A stretch of 8,899 bases of DNA from Ruminococcaceae bacterium UBA3753 (lineage in GTDB: Bacteria; Bacillota; Clostridia; Oscillospirales; Acutalibacteraceae), in contig DFGJ01000040.1 of assembly GCA_002372375.1 (NCBI GenBank), positions 1-8,899 on the forward strand, read 5' to 3'. A program made the position numbers and the translations under genes. Positions 1-6,535 of the stretch are shown in pieces (the stretch's first letter is position 1; each line of letters begins with the position of its first letter). The notes below the pieces were generated by a model, which was not told the DNA's origin, did not search any database, and saw only the letters and a list, made by a program, of their open reading frames with translations.

Positions 1-76
1 TGCCACGATAAAGATTATGTCTCATAAACAGAATAAGGCGTATATGCCACGATAAAGATTATGTCTCATGAACAGA
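1..76. repeat. 32-bp direct repeat, two copies at the window edge
   Basis: A 32-bp unit at 1-32 recurs at 45-76 with a single difference (A to G at unit position 26). The copies are separated by 12 bp, so the period is 44 bp. The period is not a multiple of three and no long reading frame crosses both copies, so this looks non-coding. A 12-bp spacer is too short for a CRISPR array. The array may continue left of the window, because copy 1 begins at base 1. Confidence 0.75.
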
Positions 77-301
77 GAATTAAGCTATTGACCATACTTT
101 TAGCTTTTTTATTGCCCCGCATTGAAAGTACTTTTTGATTCTTAGCGTTTTGTATTTTAAAACACCTATCCAGTCTCTGTACTGCCATAAAAGTAATATT
201 GTCTTTTAATTATAACCTTTTAAACTTTACTACACTAATTTACTCGAAATATCCATCCATATTTTTCACTATCTACTTTCTTATTTAATGCATAAAAAAT
301 A

Positions 302-334
302 TTCAAAAAGCAAGAAAAAACTTGCTTTTTTGAA
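302..334. terminator. Bidirectional rho-independent terminator-like hairpin
   Basis: TTCAAAAAGCAAG at 302-314 pairs with CTTGCTTTTTTGAA at 321-334 around a six-A loop, with one bulged T. The GCAAG/CTTGC core flanked by A- and T-tracts is the usual form of an intrinsic terminator that can work in both directions. It lies about 50 bp before the spoIIP-like gene, so it probably insulates that gene from transcription entering from the left. No gene ending at it is visible within the window. Confidence 0.6.
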
Positions 335-377
335 AATTATATGTTAAAATTAAATAATTAAATTCGTATGTAAGAGG
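330..377 (+). promoter_or_regulatory. Possible promoter and ribosome site of the spoIIP-like gene
   Basis: TTGAAA at 330-335, a 17-bp spacer and AATAAT at 353-358 resemble a weak vegetative-type promoter. AAGAGG at 372-377 is a good Shine-Dalgarno sequence seven bases before the ATG at 385 and fixes that start. In known spore-formers spoIIP is read by the mother-cell factor sigma E. I see no clear sigma-E -10 box here, so the promoter class is unresolved. The ribosome site is surer than the promoter. Confidence 0.4.
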
Positions 378-384
378 TTTTTTA

Positions 385-2790
385 ATGCAAAAGTTATTAA
401 AAAACAGTAAACTGATCGCTTTTGCATTTATTTTGTTGGCGTCCGTCATACTGTTTTTCATATTTGCTAATAGACCTTTAATAAAGCCTGCAAAATCGTT
501 TGGCTCGTATCTGCCAGAAAATGCACAGATTGACAGTGCCCGTGATGTAAGTATTTTACCTACTCAGGGAAATGAATTTTATATTTTAGTCAATTCAAGC
601 GGCAAAACTTCTGTTTGTACTTTTAACACTGAAACTAATGGATGCAAATTTCATTGCTTTTTGAATTTTGGTTACTGTGCTGTTAAATCCTTTGGACGAG
701 ATTTGTTTATTGTTAAATCACAAGAGAACAATAGTAATGGAAAATATCAAACAACGGTCTATGTTTATACATTAATTGGTGAAGAGTTTACAAAAAGCAG
801 AGAAATTTCTTTGCCTTTAGGGATCAAAATAACAAATGCTACGAGTTTTGAGATCATTGATAATTCATTGATCTTTATTGATGAATTGGATAGATCTAAA
901 ATCATCAAGTATGACTACGTTACTGAGAATGTGAGTGAATTTTCGCACAACGGTAGTGAGTTCCACTCTTTGACGTTAAATACTTCCAAAGACATATTAT
1001 ATACTTTGACAAATAATGGTAAATTAGTGATATTTGATTTAGGTAATGAAATTATAGAAGGTATAGAGGCATATATTTGTCCGGACACTTCTTTTAAATT
1101 CTTGAAAGATGAGCTAATAGTTTCTGAAAGCGGGACTTTATATACAGTAAAAGATGGCGAGATAACTAAAAATTTTAAAATAGAACGACAGTTTGATGAA
1201 AATATGACGGGAATTTTTTGTTGCAATGAATTAGGCAAAAAATACATTTTAAGTGTATATAATAACAGTACTATACATTGTTTTGACATTGATACATATC
1301 AAAAGAAATCTAATCCAGATAAAGAAATAGGAACAGAAGGCGGTAAAATTTTTGGTTTAGGTTTTTCAGAAAATAGTGCTATTATCCTTTTTAAGGACGA
1401 TAAAGGCGTAAATATCAAGGTTATAAGTGACGAAGATTTGAAAGATATTGAAAATGAGGAGGAGCAGAAGCAGGATGTTGAAAATGACTTATATATTATA
1501 AGTTTTGAGAAAAAGCGGATAATAATAAAGAAAGGTATTAGTACTGTTAATGAGTTTAAGGACAACTTTGAATTTGGTGGGTACATTGTAAGTAGTTTTA
1601 AAAACTATGCAGGAAAAGAGATATCTGGTGCGGAAAAGATAGGTACTGGTAGCACAGTCATCTTTGCTAAAGGAGATAATTCTTTAGAATTCAAGATAAT
1701 AGTTTTAAGCGACATAACAGGTGAAGGCAACCTTAATAGCAAAGACTTGACGGCGCTTTATAATTATTTGTTGGGTAAAACAGAACTTACCGAAGAAGTT
1801 TTAAAGATTGCTGCAGATCTTAATATGGATGGAAAAGTGGATACTTTAGATCTTTTGGCAATAGAGAAGATACTGAATGGTAGCGTAGATGATATAAATA
1901 AATTGAAAGTTTCTAATACATCAGCCAAATTTAATACGCCAGCTAAAACAGACAACATTAAGGCTTCAAAAGTCGGTGGAAATAAAGTTAAAGCGACTAC
2001 AAATAAAGAAAATATTGTAAAAAGACAAGGAAATATTGTTTCAAATATCACAGACGGTCAATTCAAAACTTACGGTATCCCATGTGAAAATTTTTTAGTA
2101 AATAATAATGTCGGTCTTAACGTAGATTTTCTAGCCAAATTACATGAACCTTTGGACTTTAAAATTCCTAAAGATGGTAGTCCCAAGGTGCTGGTTATGC
2201 ATACACATACGAGTGAGTCGTATGTTGATACAAATTTTAGAAGTTTTAACAATAGTCTCAATGTGGTAAGAGTTGGCGATTCCATATGCGAAACTTTAGA
2301 AAAAAACGGTGTAAAAACTATACACAATGCTAATTACCACGATACCCCCATCTTTCCCGGTTGCTACGATAGATCCGCGGAAACTGTTAAAAAGATATTA
2401 TCCGAAAATCCATCCATAAAAGTAGTGCTAGATATTCATAGGGATTCAATTTCAAGTAAAAACGGTAAAAAAATAAAGCCTACTGTCAATATTAATGGTA
2501 AAAATGCAGCGCAAATAATGATCCTTTCGTCATGCGATAGAGATAGCAACCTAGATCATCCAAACTGGGAGAAAAATTTATCTTTTGCTTTAAAGTTGCA
2601 GAAAGAAATAGAAAGTTTGTATCCCGGGCTAACAAGATCTCTATTTTTTACAGTAGGAAGATTTAATCAGCACTTAACGACGGGATCCACGCTCATAGAA
2701 ATAGGTTCCGAAGTTAACACCTTAGATGAAGCTATATACTCTGGAGAGTTGGTTGGAAAGTCGCTCTCGAGTTTGTTGTGTAAGCTTTAA
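385..2790 (+). CDS. Membrane-anchored SpoIIP-type peptidoglycan hydrolase with dockerin module
   Basis: The 801-residue protein starts at an ATG with AAGAGG well placed upstream. Residues 10-33 are one hydrophobic segment, an uncleaved anchor or signal. Residues about 50-350 are beta-rich, with recurring strand-turn units that suggest a propeller. A short acidic linker follows (352-366). Residues 368-442 look like the small stalk domain that precedes dockerins in clostridial surface proteins. Residues 443-500 form two dockerin-type calcium loops, the first degenerate (D443, T445, E447, D454) and the second canonical (D478, N480, D482, D486, D489). The C-terminus (about 600-801) is the SpoIIP amidase domain: HTHTSE 606-611, DIHRD 683-687, GRFNQHL 758-764, LIEIGSEVNT 770-779. 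In known spore-formers SpoIIP cleaves peptide stems (and, in Bacillus, glycan strands) with SpoIID during engulfment. Typical SpoIIP is about half this length. No spoIID or gpr neighbour is present, so a vegetative role is possible. The catalytic domain is certain; the propeller is inferred. Confidence 0.88.
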   Translation: MQKLLKNSKLIAFAFILLASVILFFIFANRPLIKPAKSFGSYLPENAQIDSARDVSILPTQGNEFYILVNSSGKTSVCTFNTETNGCKFHCFLNFGYCAVKSFGRDLFIVKSQENNSNGKYQTTVYVYTLIGEEFTKSREISLPLGIKITNATSFEIIDNSLIFIDELDRSKIIKYDYVTENVSEFSHNGSEFHSLTLNTSKDILYTLTNNGKLVIFDLGNEIIEGIEAYICPDTSFKFLKDELIVSESGTLYTVKDGEITKNFKIERQFDENMTGIFCCNELGKKYILSVYNNSTIHCFDIDTYQKKSNPDKEIGTEGGKIFGLGFSENSAIILFKDDKGVNIKVISDEDLKDIENEEEQKQDVENDLYIISFEKKRIIIKKGISTVNEFKDNFEFGGYIVSSFKNYAGKEISGAEKIGTGSTVIFAKGDNSLEFKIIVLSDITGEGNLNSKDLTALYNYLLGKTELTEEVLKIAADLNMDGKVDTLDLLAIEKILNGSVDDINKLKVSNTSAKFNTPAKTDNIKASKVGGNKVKATTNKENIVKRQGNIVSNITDGQFKTYGIPCENFLVNNNVGLNVDFLAKLHEPLDFKIPKDGSPKVLVMHTHTSESYVDTNFRSFNNSLNVVRVGDSICETLEKNGVKTIHNANYHDTPIFPGCYDRSAETVKKILSENPSIKVVLDIHRDSISSKNGKKIKPTVNINGKNAAQIMILSSCDRDSNLDHPNWEKNLSFALKLQKEIESLYPGLTRSLFFTVGRFNQHLTTGSTLIEIGSEVNTLDEAIYSGELVGKSLSSLLCKL

Positions 2791-3478
2791 TTTATAAGTT
2801 TTTATTTTGTTGTAAATTTAAACTACGAGTGAAAGTAAATTTAACGTGTCAATTTGCAAAATGCATTGAAACTGCAGTATTCGCTTTGCTTGGTTTATTT
2901 TTGACATTAATAAAGCGCTGCGATTGACCGTACTTTGTCCTTATTTACTAATTACTGTTAAACGGAAAAATTTTTCTTTATTTTACCAATTATAAATATC
3001 AGGTTATTTTTATAAATGCGATTGCTAATATTTTCATCTAAAAATATATAATTTGATAAAAATATCGTTTTTCCTGTTTTAATAATTAACGCATTAACAA
3101 CTGTGTTCATTTTAAATTTCTCTTTAGGTAATTAATTTTGTGTTAGTTAGATTGGAAACTATTTTCTATAATTATAGAAAATAGTCAATGTTTCGCGATT
3201 TTTGATTCTACAATTATGGGATGTTATATGTTTGATTCATTTTTTTAAAACTTATGCCTACATATTGTTCCGCTTTAATGGTTTTAAGTGTTATAGTTGC
3301 AAATCTTTTCTTAAATTTTCTCTTTTTAAAAGCGATCGGTGATTTTTTGTTATGATGTCTTGTCGAAATAGTTAAATTTTAAGTTTTTGTCTAATCAAGT
3401 TTCTAGACTTTTTCTTGCTATTAATATTTTATTTAGAACGTATCCGGTTGGTAGCATTTAATTAAGGGGGTGTATGTA
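2791..3478. other. Long AT-rich intergenic region
   Basis: Almost 690 bases separate the spoIIP-like gene from the Cys-rich gene. I found no frame with a ribosome site, no tRNA-like fold and no clear terminator directly after the spoIIP stop. The one striking structure is the palindrome at 3158-3185. The last part must contain the promoter of the 3479 gene, but no convincing -35/-10 pair stands out. A 17-base segment at 2920-2936 resembles 84-100 (15 of 17 identical), which may be chance or a trace of a dispersed repeat. Confidence 0.5.
3158..3185. repeat. Perfect 28-bp palindrome
   Basis: The 14-base arm ACTATTTTCTATAA is followed with no spacer by its exact reverse complement, ending at 3185. 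Pairing stops at both outer ends. There is no T-run after it, so it is not a standard terminator. It could be a binding site for a dimeric regulator or a cruciform. AT-rich DNA raises the chance of such a match, but 14 paired bases with no mismatch is long. Confidence 0.7.
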
Positions 3479-3703
3479 ATGGATAAAGCTGCAATGGTGG
3501 CGACAGCGTTAGGTCTAGCTGATTCAGAATTAGCTCGTACAGTATTAAACGTGTGTGGACAGTGTTTTGCTCAAGTATTTGGCACATTCCATGGCCTTGC
3601 ACAGTGCCTTATGGATTGTGCTACACAACAGGTGTCCTGCCAAACTAAATTTTTACAGGGGCGTTTGTTCGCCCCAGCACAATGCTGTCCCAAATTTAAA
3701 TAA
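3479..3703 (+). CDS. Small cysteine-rich protein, 74 residues, function unknown
   Basis: I do not recognise the family. The ATG at 3479 is chosen because AAGGGGG (3464-3470) lies eight bases before it. A GTG three codons upstream (3470) overlaps that site and is less likely. The product has seven cysteines in the pattern C-x2-C-x13-C-x3-C-x6-C-x14-CC (C26, C29, C43, C47, C54, C69, C70). The alanine-rich N-terminus looks helical, and there is no clear signal peptide or membrane segment. The spacing suggests a metal-binding or disulfide-stabilised mini-protein; a precursor of a modified peptide is possible, but no modification enzyme is nearby. By eye the gene is clearly more GC-rich than its flanks. 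A GC-rich hairpin (GGGGCG/CGCCCC, 3658-3675) lies inside its 3' end. It stands alone between gene-free stretches, which suggests independent expression and perhaps acquisition by transfer. Confidence 0.7.
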   Translation: MDKAAMVATALGLADSELARTVLNVCGQCFAQVFGTFHGLAQCLMDCATQQVSCQTKFLQGRLFAPAQCCPKFK

Positions 3704-3870
3704 AGAACTTAGACTTGGATTTTTTATTGTTGTGGGATTTTAGGTGACAGGTGAATTTGTGAGCTTTTGGCAGGCAAAGTGTACCTAATTTACTTAAAAA
3801 TTTTTAGGTTTATTTTTTTGTTTAATTTAGAACAGTCAAATTTTTGTCTGTTGTATTTTGATTGTTTTGA

Positions 3871-4179
3871 GGCTTGCTGTATTGTGTTGTCTCATCCAAG
3901 ATTAGCATGGTACCGTCGAGCGATGCTGACTTCTATGGTAGTTATATAGATTTTAGAAAACGCAAGTGGAGGAACAATAGAACAGAAGTTTTTTAATATT
4001 GGAAAGATGCACCAAACTACGGTGCTGTGACGGGAACAAGCGGGTCACATGGTGAGGGAAAAGATGGATGCTGGTTTGAAGTAAAAGATGGAGCAGGTAG
4101 ACTCGTTGGGGATTATAAAACTTTAAAAGAAGCACAGATCGCAGAAGACGCAGTATATGGTAGAGAACCAAAACACTAA
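3871..4179 (+). pseudogene. Remnant of a protein gene, interrupted by in-frame TAA
   Basis: The frame from 3871 (first ATG 3907) reads protein-like sequence, hits TAA at 3994-3996, then continues open for 60 codons from 3997 to TAA at 4177-4179. The second part looks coding: YWKDAPNYGAVTGTSGSHG, then GEGKDGCWFEVKDGAGRLVG, then KTLKEAQIAEDAVYGREPKH. It has no start codon with a ribosome site of its own. Just before the break a second frame (3956 onward) also reads sensibly (ENASGGTIEQKFFN), so the damage may be one or more frameshifts near the T-run at 3989-3994 rather than a single nonsense change. The 5' end is not definable. I do not recognise the family. It could be the tail of a lost gene or a small secreted or toxin-like domain. 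Confidence 0.5.
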
Positions 4180-4212
4180 TGATAAAACTAAGAATTTTAA
4201 AATACAACAAGA

Positions 4213-4252
4213 AGCCGCTTTGAGAGCGATACCTTTCAAGTCGGATTTTTTG
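4213..4252 (+). terminator. Weak terminator-like hairpin after the gene remnant
   Basis: CCGCTTTGA at 4215-4223 pairs with TCAAGTCGG at 4236-4244 with one mismatch and one wobble around a 12-base loop. T-rich sequence follows (4246-4251). It would end plus-strand transcription from the remnant. Read on the minus strand, the same hairpin lies just beyond the murC stop but is not followed by a clear T-run. Confidence 0.35.
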
Positions 4253-4278
4253 TTACTATTTTACAGCTCAGAACATTT

Positions 4279-5676
4279 TTAAGCATTTTCTACTTTTTTA
4301 GCTATTTCATTTGCGCATTTGTAGATGTTACCGCCTCCCATTGTTAAAATTAAGTCACCTGGTTTTGCTATTCCTAGAACATAATCTGTTATTTCTTTGA
4401 AGGTTTTAATATATTTTCCATTTTTGATAAGCTTAACTAAATCTTCAGAATAAATGTTATATCTATTTTTTTCTCTTACTGCTAATATTTCAGAGACAAT
4501 AGCTAAATCCGCTAAAGATAAAGCTGCACCAAATTCTCTCAAAAATGTGTATGTTCTTGAATAAGTATGTGGCTGGAATACTGCAATAACTCGCGTGTAG
4601 CCCATTTTCGCAACGGTATTTAAAGTGGATGTTATCTCTGTTGGATGGTGTGCGAAATCGTCCATAACAGTTATACCGTTCCTTACTGCTAATATTTCAA
4701 ATCGTCTGTGTACACCACTAAAAGTTTCTATGCTATTTTTTATTTTATGCTCCGGTATATTATAAAAATCTGCAACTGCAACACATGCAAGAGCATTATA
4801 AATATTGTGCCTTCCAGGTATCTGTAAATTGACGTTTAAAAATTCTTTACCATCTTTTAAGACTGAAAAACTGTAAAATCCACGGTCTTCTTTTATGTCT
4901 TTCGCTATAAAAATTTTGTCAAATATCTTTTTATTTTTAAAAGTTTCCAAATTTAATCCAAAACCAATTCTTTTCACATCAGAGTTTTTTGTAACTTTAA
5001 CTGAATTTAAATCATCTGCGTTTATAACTAAACAATCTTTTGCATTGTTTGCAAATTTTGTAAATGAATTTAAAACACCATCAATATTCTTAAAATAGTC
5101 TAAGTGATCTTCTTCAACATTTAGTATCACACCCGAACTTGGATTAAGATTCAAAAAAGTATCTACATATTCGCAAGCCTCACAGACTGCAAATTCTGAA
5201 TGCCCAAGTCGACTATTGCCATTTAAAGATTTTAATTTTCCACCTATTACGGCTGTTGGATCTAGTCCTGAATTTACAAAAATGTGCGTAAGCATGGCAG
5301 ATGCAGTAGTTTTTCCATGTGTACCAGAAACAGCGACCAATTTCTTATAACGATTCATCACGATTCCTAAAAGTTTGGCCCTCTCTAATGTAGGAATATT
5401 ATTCATTTTTGCAAAAGTCAGCTCTGGATTATCACTTTTTATAGCAGCGGAATAAACCACTAGTTCAACTCCAGTTAAATTTTTTTCATCATGTTCTTCA
5501 TATATCCTAAATCCACTGGAGATAGCATCTTGCAAAGTGTCTGATAAATAATTATCTGACCCTGAAACTATGTAGCCCTCATCTTTAAGAATTTTTGCCA
5601 AAGGATACATTCCAGAACCACCAATACCTACAAAGTGAACATTTTTTACTTTTTCAAGAATACTTTCTGATGGCAT
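4279..5676 (-). CDS. murC: UDP-N-acetylmuramate--L-alanine ligase MurC
   Basis: MurC is the cytoplasmic ATP-dependent ligase that adds L-alanine, the first stem-peptide residue, to UDP-MurNAc in peptidoglycan precursor synthesis. The 465-residue product has normal family length and all expected landmarks: nucleotide-sugar loop GIGGSGM (17-23), P-loop VSGTHGKTTASA (116-127), EACEYVDTFL (166-175, the CEYVD variant familiar from Clostridia), DHLDYF (190-195), GRHNIYNALA (288-297), GVHRRFE (321-327), DDFAHHPTE (339-347) and FQPHTYSRT (367-375). The start ATG at 5676 is supported by AGGGGGAC (5688-5681), four bases upstream. It stands alone on this strand, with no other mur gene beside it; murC away from the main cluster is common in Clostridia. 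It appears intact and functional. Confidence 0.97.
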   Translation of the reverse strand: MPSESILEKVKNVHFVGIGGSGMYPLAKILKDEGYIVSGSDNYLSDTLQDAISSGFRIYEEHDEKNLTGVELVVYSAAIKSDNPELTFAKMNNIPTLERAKLLGIVMNRYKKLVAVSGTHGKTTASAMLTHIFVNSGLDPTAVIGGKLKSLNGNSRLGHSEFAVCEACEYVDTFLNLNPSSGVILNVEEDHLDYFKNIDGVLNSFTKFANNAKDCLVINADDLNSVKVTKNSDVKRIGFGLNLETFKNKKIFDKIFIAKDIKEDRGFYSFSVLKDGKEFLNVNLQIPGRHNIYNALACVAVADFYNIPEHKIKNSIETFSGVHRRFEILAVRNGITVMDDFAHHPTEITSTLNTVAKMGYTRVIAVFQPHTYSRTYTFLREFGAALSLADLAIVSEILAVREKNRYNIYSEDLVKLIKNGKYIKTFKEITDYVLGIAKPGDLILTMGGGNIYKCANEIAKKVENA

Positions 5677-5680
5677 TTTT

Positions 5681-5736
5681 GTCCCCCTAGGTTGAGTACT
5701 TCATGAATTATAAACTGTTGTATAGCACAATACTAA
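5681..5736 (-). promoter_or_regulatory. Probable murC promoter and ribosome site
   Basis: On the minus strand TATAAT (5712-5707) is a perfect -10 box. TTAGTA (5736-5731) with an 18-bp spacer is a partial -35. AGGGGGAC (5688-5681) is the Shine-Dalgarno sequence before the murC ATG. The -35 match is weak, so the promoter is a reasonable but unproven call. Confidence 0.45.
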
Positions 5737-5765
5737 TTGTAGTCTATAGTATAAATATGTGATAC

Positions 5766-5975
5766 ATGAGTTTAAAATATATTTCGGATGAACGCCAAGA
5801 CCTATTTTTAAAAGCACGCAGAGGTATACCCATCGAGCTTTATGGACAGCAGTGCAAAATAAGTAGATACATCAAGTACAAAGTACTAAAGCTGGGGAAA
5901 AAAGTTCACAAAGAGCGGGCGAATAAAAAAGTTAAAAGCGCAATCAACAACACAACTTTTCTGTACAGTAGGTAA
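5766..5975 (+). CDS. Doubtful small basic protein, 69 residues
   Basis: The ORF is divergent from murC and encodes a lysine- and arginine-rich product with one cysteine and no membrane segment or signal peptide. The N-terminal half (ISDERQDLFLKARRGIPIEL) has a natural-looking amphipathic composition that made me keep it. Against it, no Shine-Dalgarno sequence precedes the ATG. A TATAAA (5750-5755) lies so close that a transcript from it would be nearly leaderless. No family is recognised. It may be a real small nucleic-acid-binding protein, the start of a decayed gene, or chance. Confidence 0.3.
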   Translation: MSLKYISDERQDLFLKARRGIPIELYGQQCKISRYIKYKVLKLGKKVHKERANKKVKSAINNTTFLYSR

Positions 5976-6535
5976 AACTTTTCCTGACATATTCGTTTTT
6001 GACACCGGTTCTCAGATGTACACTATACAAACAACTACCATTTCCGTCGCTTTTCTCCACACTATTTTGTAGGGGAACGGACTCCACTAGAAAACACTAA
6101 GTAATTGCTCCATCATAACACCTATATTCTGCACAGCGATATTTTATTTACGCAAAAACTCTCAAAAAACAATGCCAGTATAAAAACGACCGGCAAAACT
6201 AGCCATTCCATTGAAACCAACGAAACTCGAAAACTGAGTAAACATTATTTTAAAAACTTTCTTACAAGAATTTTCACAAAATCAAGATCTGCTAAAGTTA
6301 CACACTCAGAGTGTGAACCACACCAGCACCATCGTTTTACAAAACACGAGTACAGCACAGCAACGGCGCACGCTGCGAAGCCGTACCTGCATGCTGCCCT
6401 CTCCTTTATTCCGTACTTAACACATTCCCACAAAAACCTGCAGCGGGAAAATTCTTCCCCACCACAAAAACAACACGGCATCAACACAAAAAAACAGCTA
6501 ACTGAAACCTTTTATTCATTTTATTCAGGAGCATG
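5976..6535. other. Gene-free stretch with G-poor plus strand
   Basis: This 560-base region separates the doubtful small ORF from the 536-residue exported protein. The plus strand is rich in A and C and poor in G, which leaves long frames open by chance: a TTG-started 145-codon plus frame (6105-6542) and an 80-codon minus frame (6487-6245). Neither has a ribosome site, and their His/Thr-rich and Cys-rich products reflect base skew. A 15-base palindrome CACACTC-A-GAGTGTG lies at 6301-6315. No terminator with a T-run was found close after the 6536 stop. Confidence 0.5.

Larger units (their letters stand above)
77..384. other. Intergenic stretch without a convincing gene
   Basis: Apart from the hairpin at 302-334 and the promoter-like bases before 385, nothing here is recognisable. 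The longest open stretch noticed is a 40-codon minus-strand frame (188 down to 66, ATG to TGA). It has no Shine-Dalgarno sequence and its product is lysine- and asparagine-rich, as expected by chance in AT-rich DNA. Confidence 0.5.

Noticed and set aside
41..53. Shared ATGCCACGA motif with the start region of the gene at 8146
   Set aside because: The match covers only about ten bases with no extension, so it is probably coincidence.
1..76. CRISPR array
   Set aside because: There are only two copies with a 12-bp spacer, far too short, and no cas gene is present.
84..100. 17-base similarity to 2920-2936 as a dispersed repeat
   Set aside because: Only 15 of 17 bases match and the similarity does not extend on either side, so chance cannot be excluded.
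66..188. Minus-strand 40-codon frame
   Set aside because: The ATG lacks a ribosome site, and length and composition are compatible with chance.
3658..3675. GC-rich hairpin as a terminator of the Cys-rich gene
   Set aside because: It lies inside the coding sequence and is followed by AGCACAATG rather than a T-run.
3767..3949. Plus-strand 60-codon frame starting with TTG
   Set aside because: It has no ribosome site and a Phe/Leu-rich product typical of T-rich non-coding DNA; it overlaps the better-supported remnant in another frame.
6245..6487. Minus-strand 80-codon Cys-rich frame downstream of the exported protein gene
   Set aside because: There is no Shine-Dalgarno sequence before its ATG, and the cysteines follow from T/G-rich base composition with no regular spacing.
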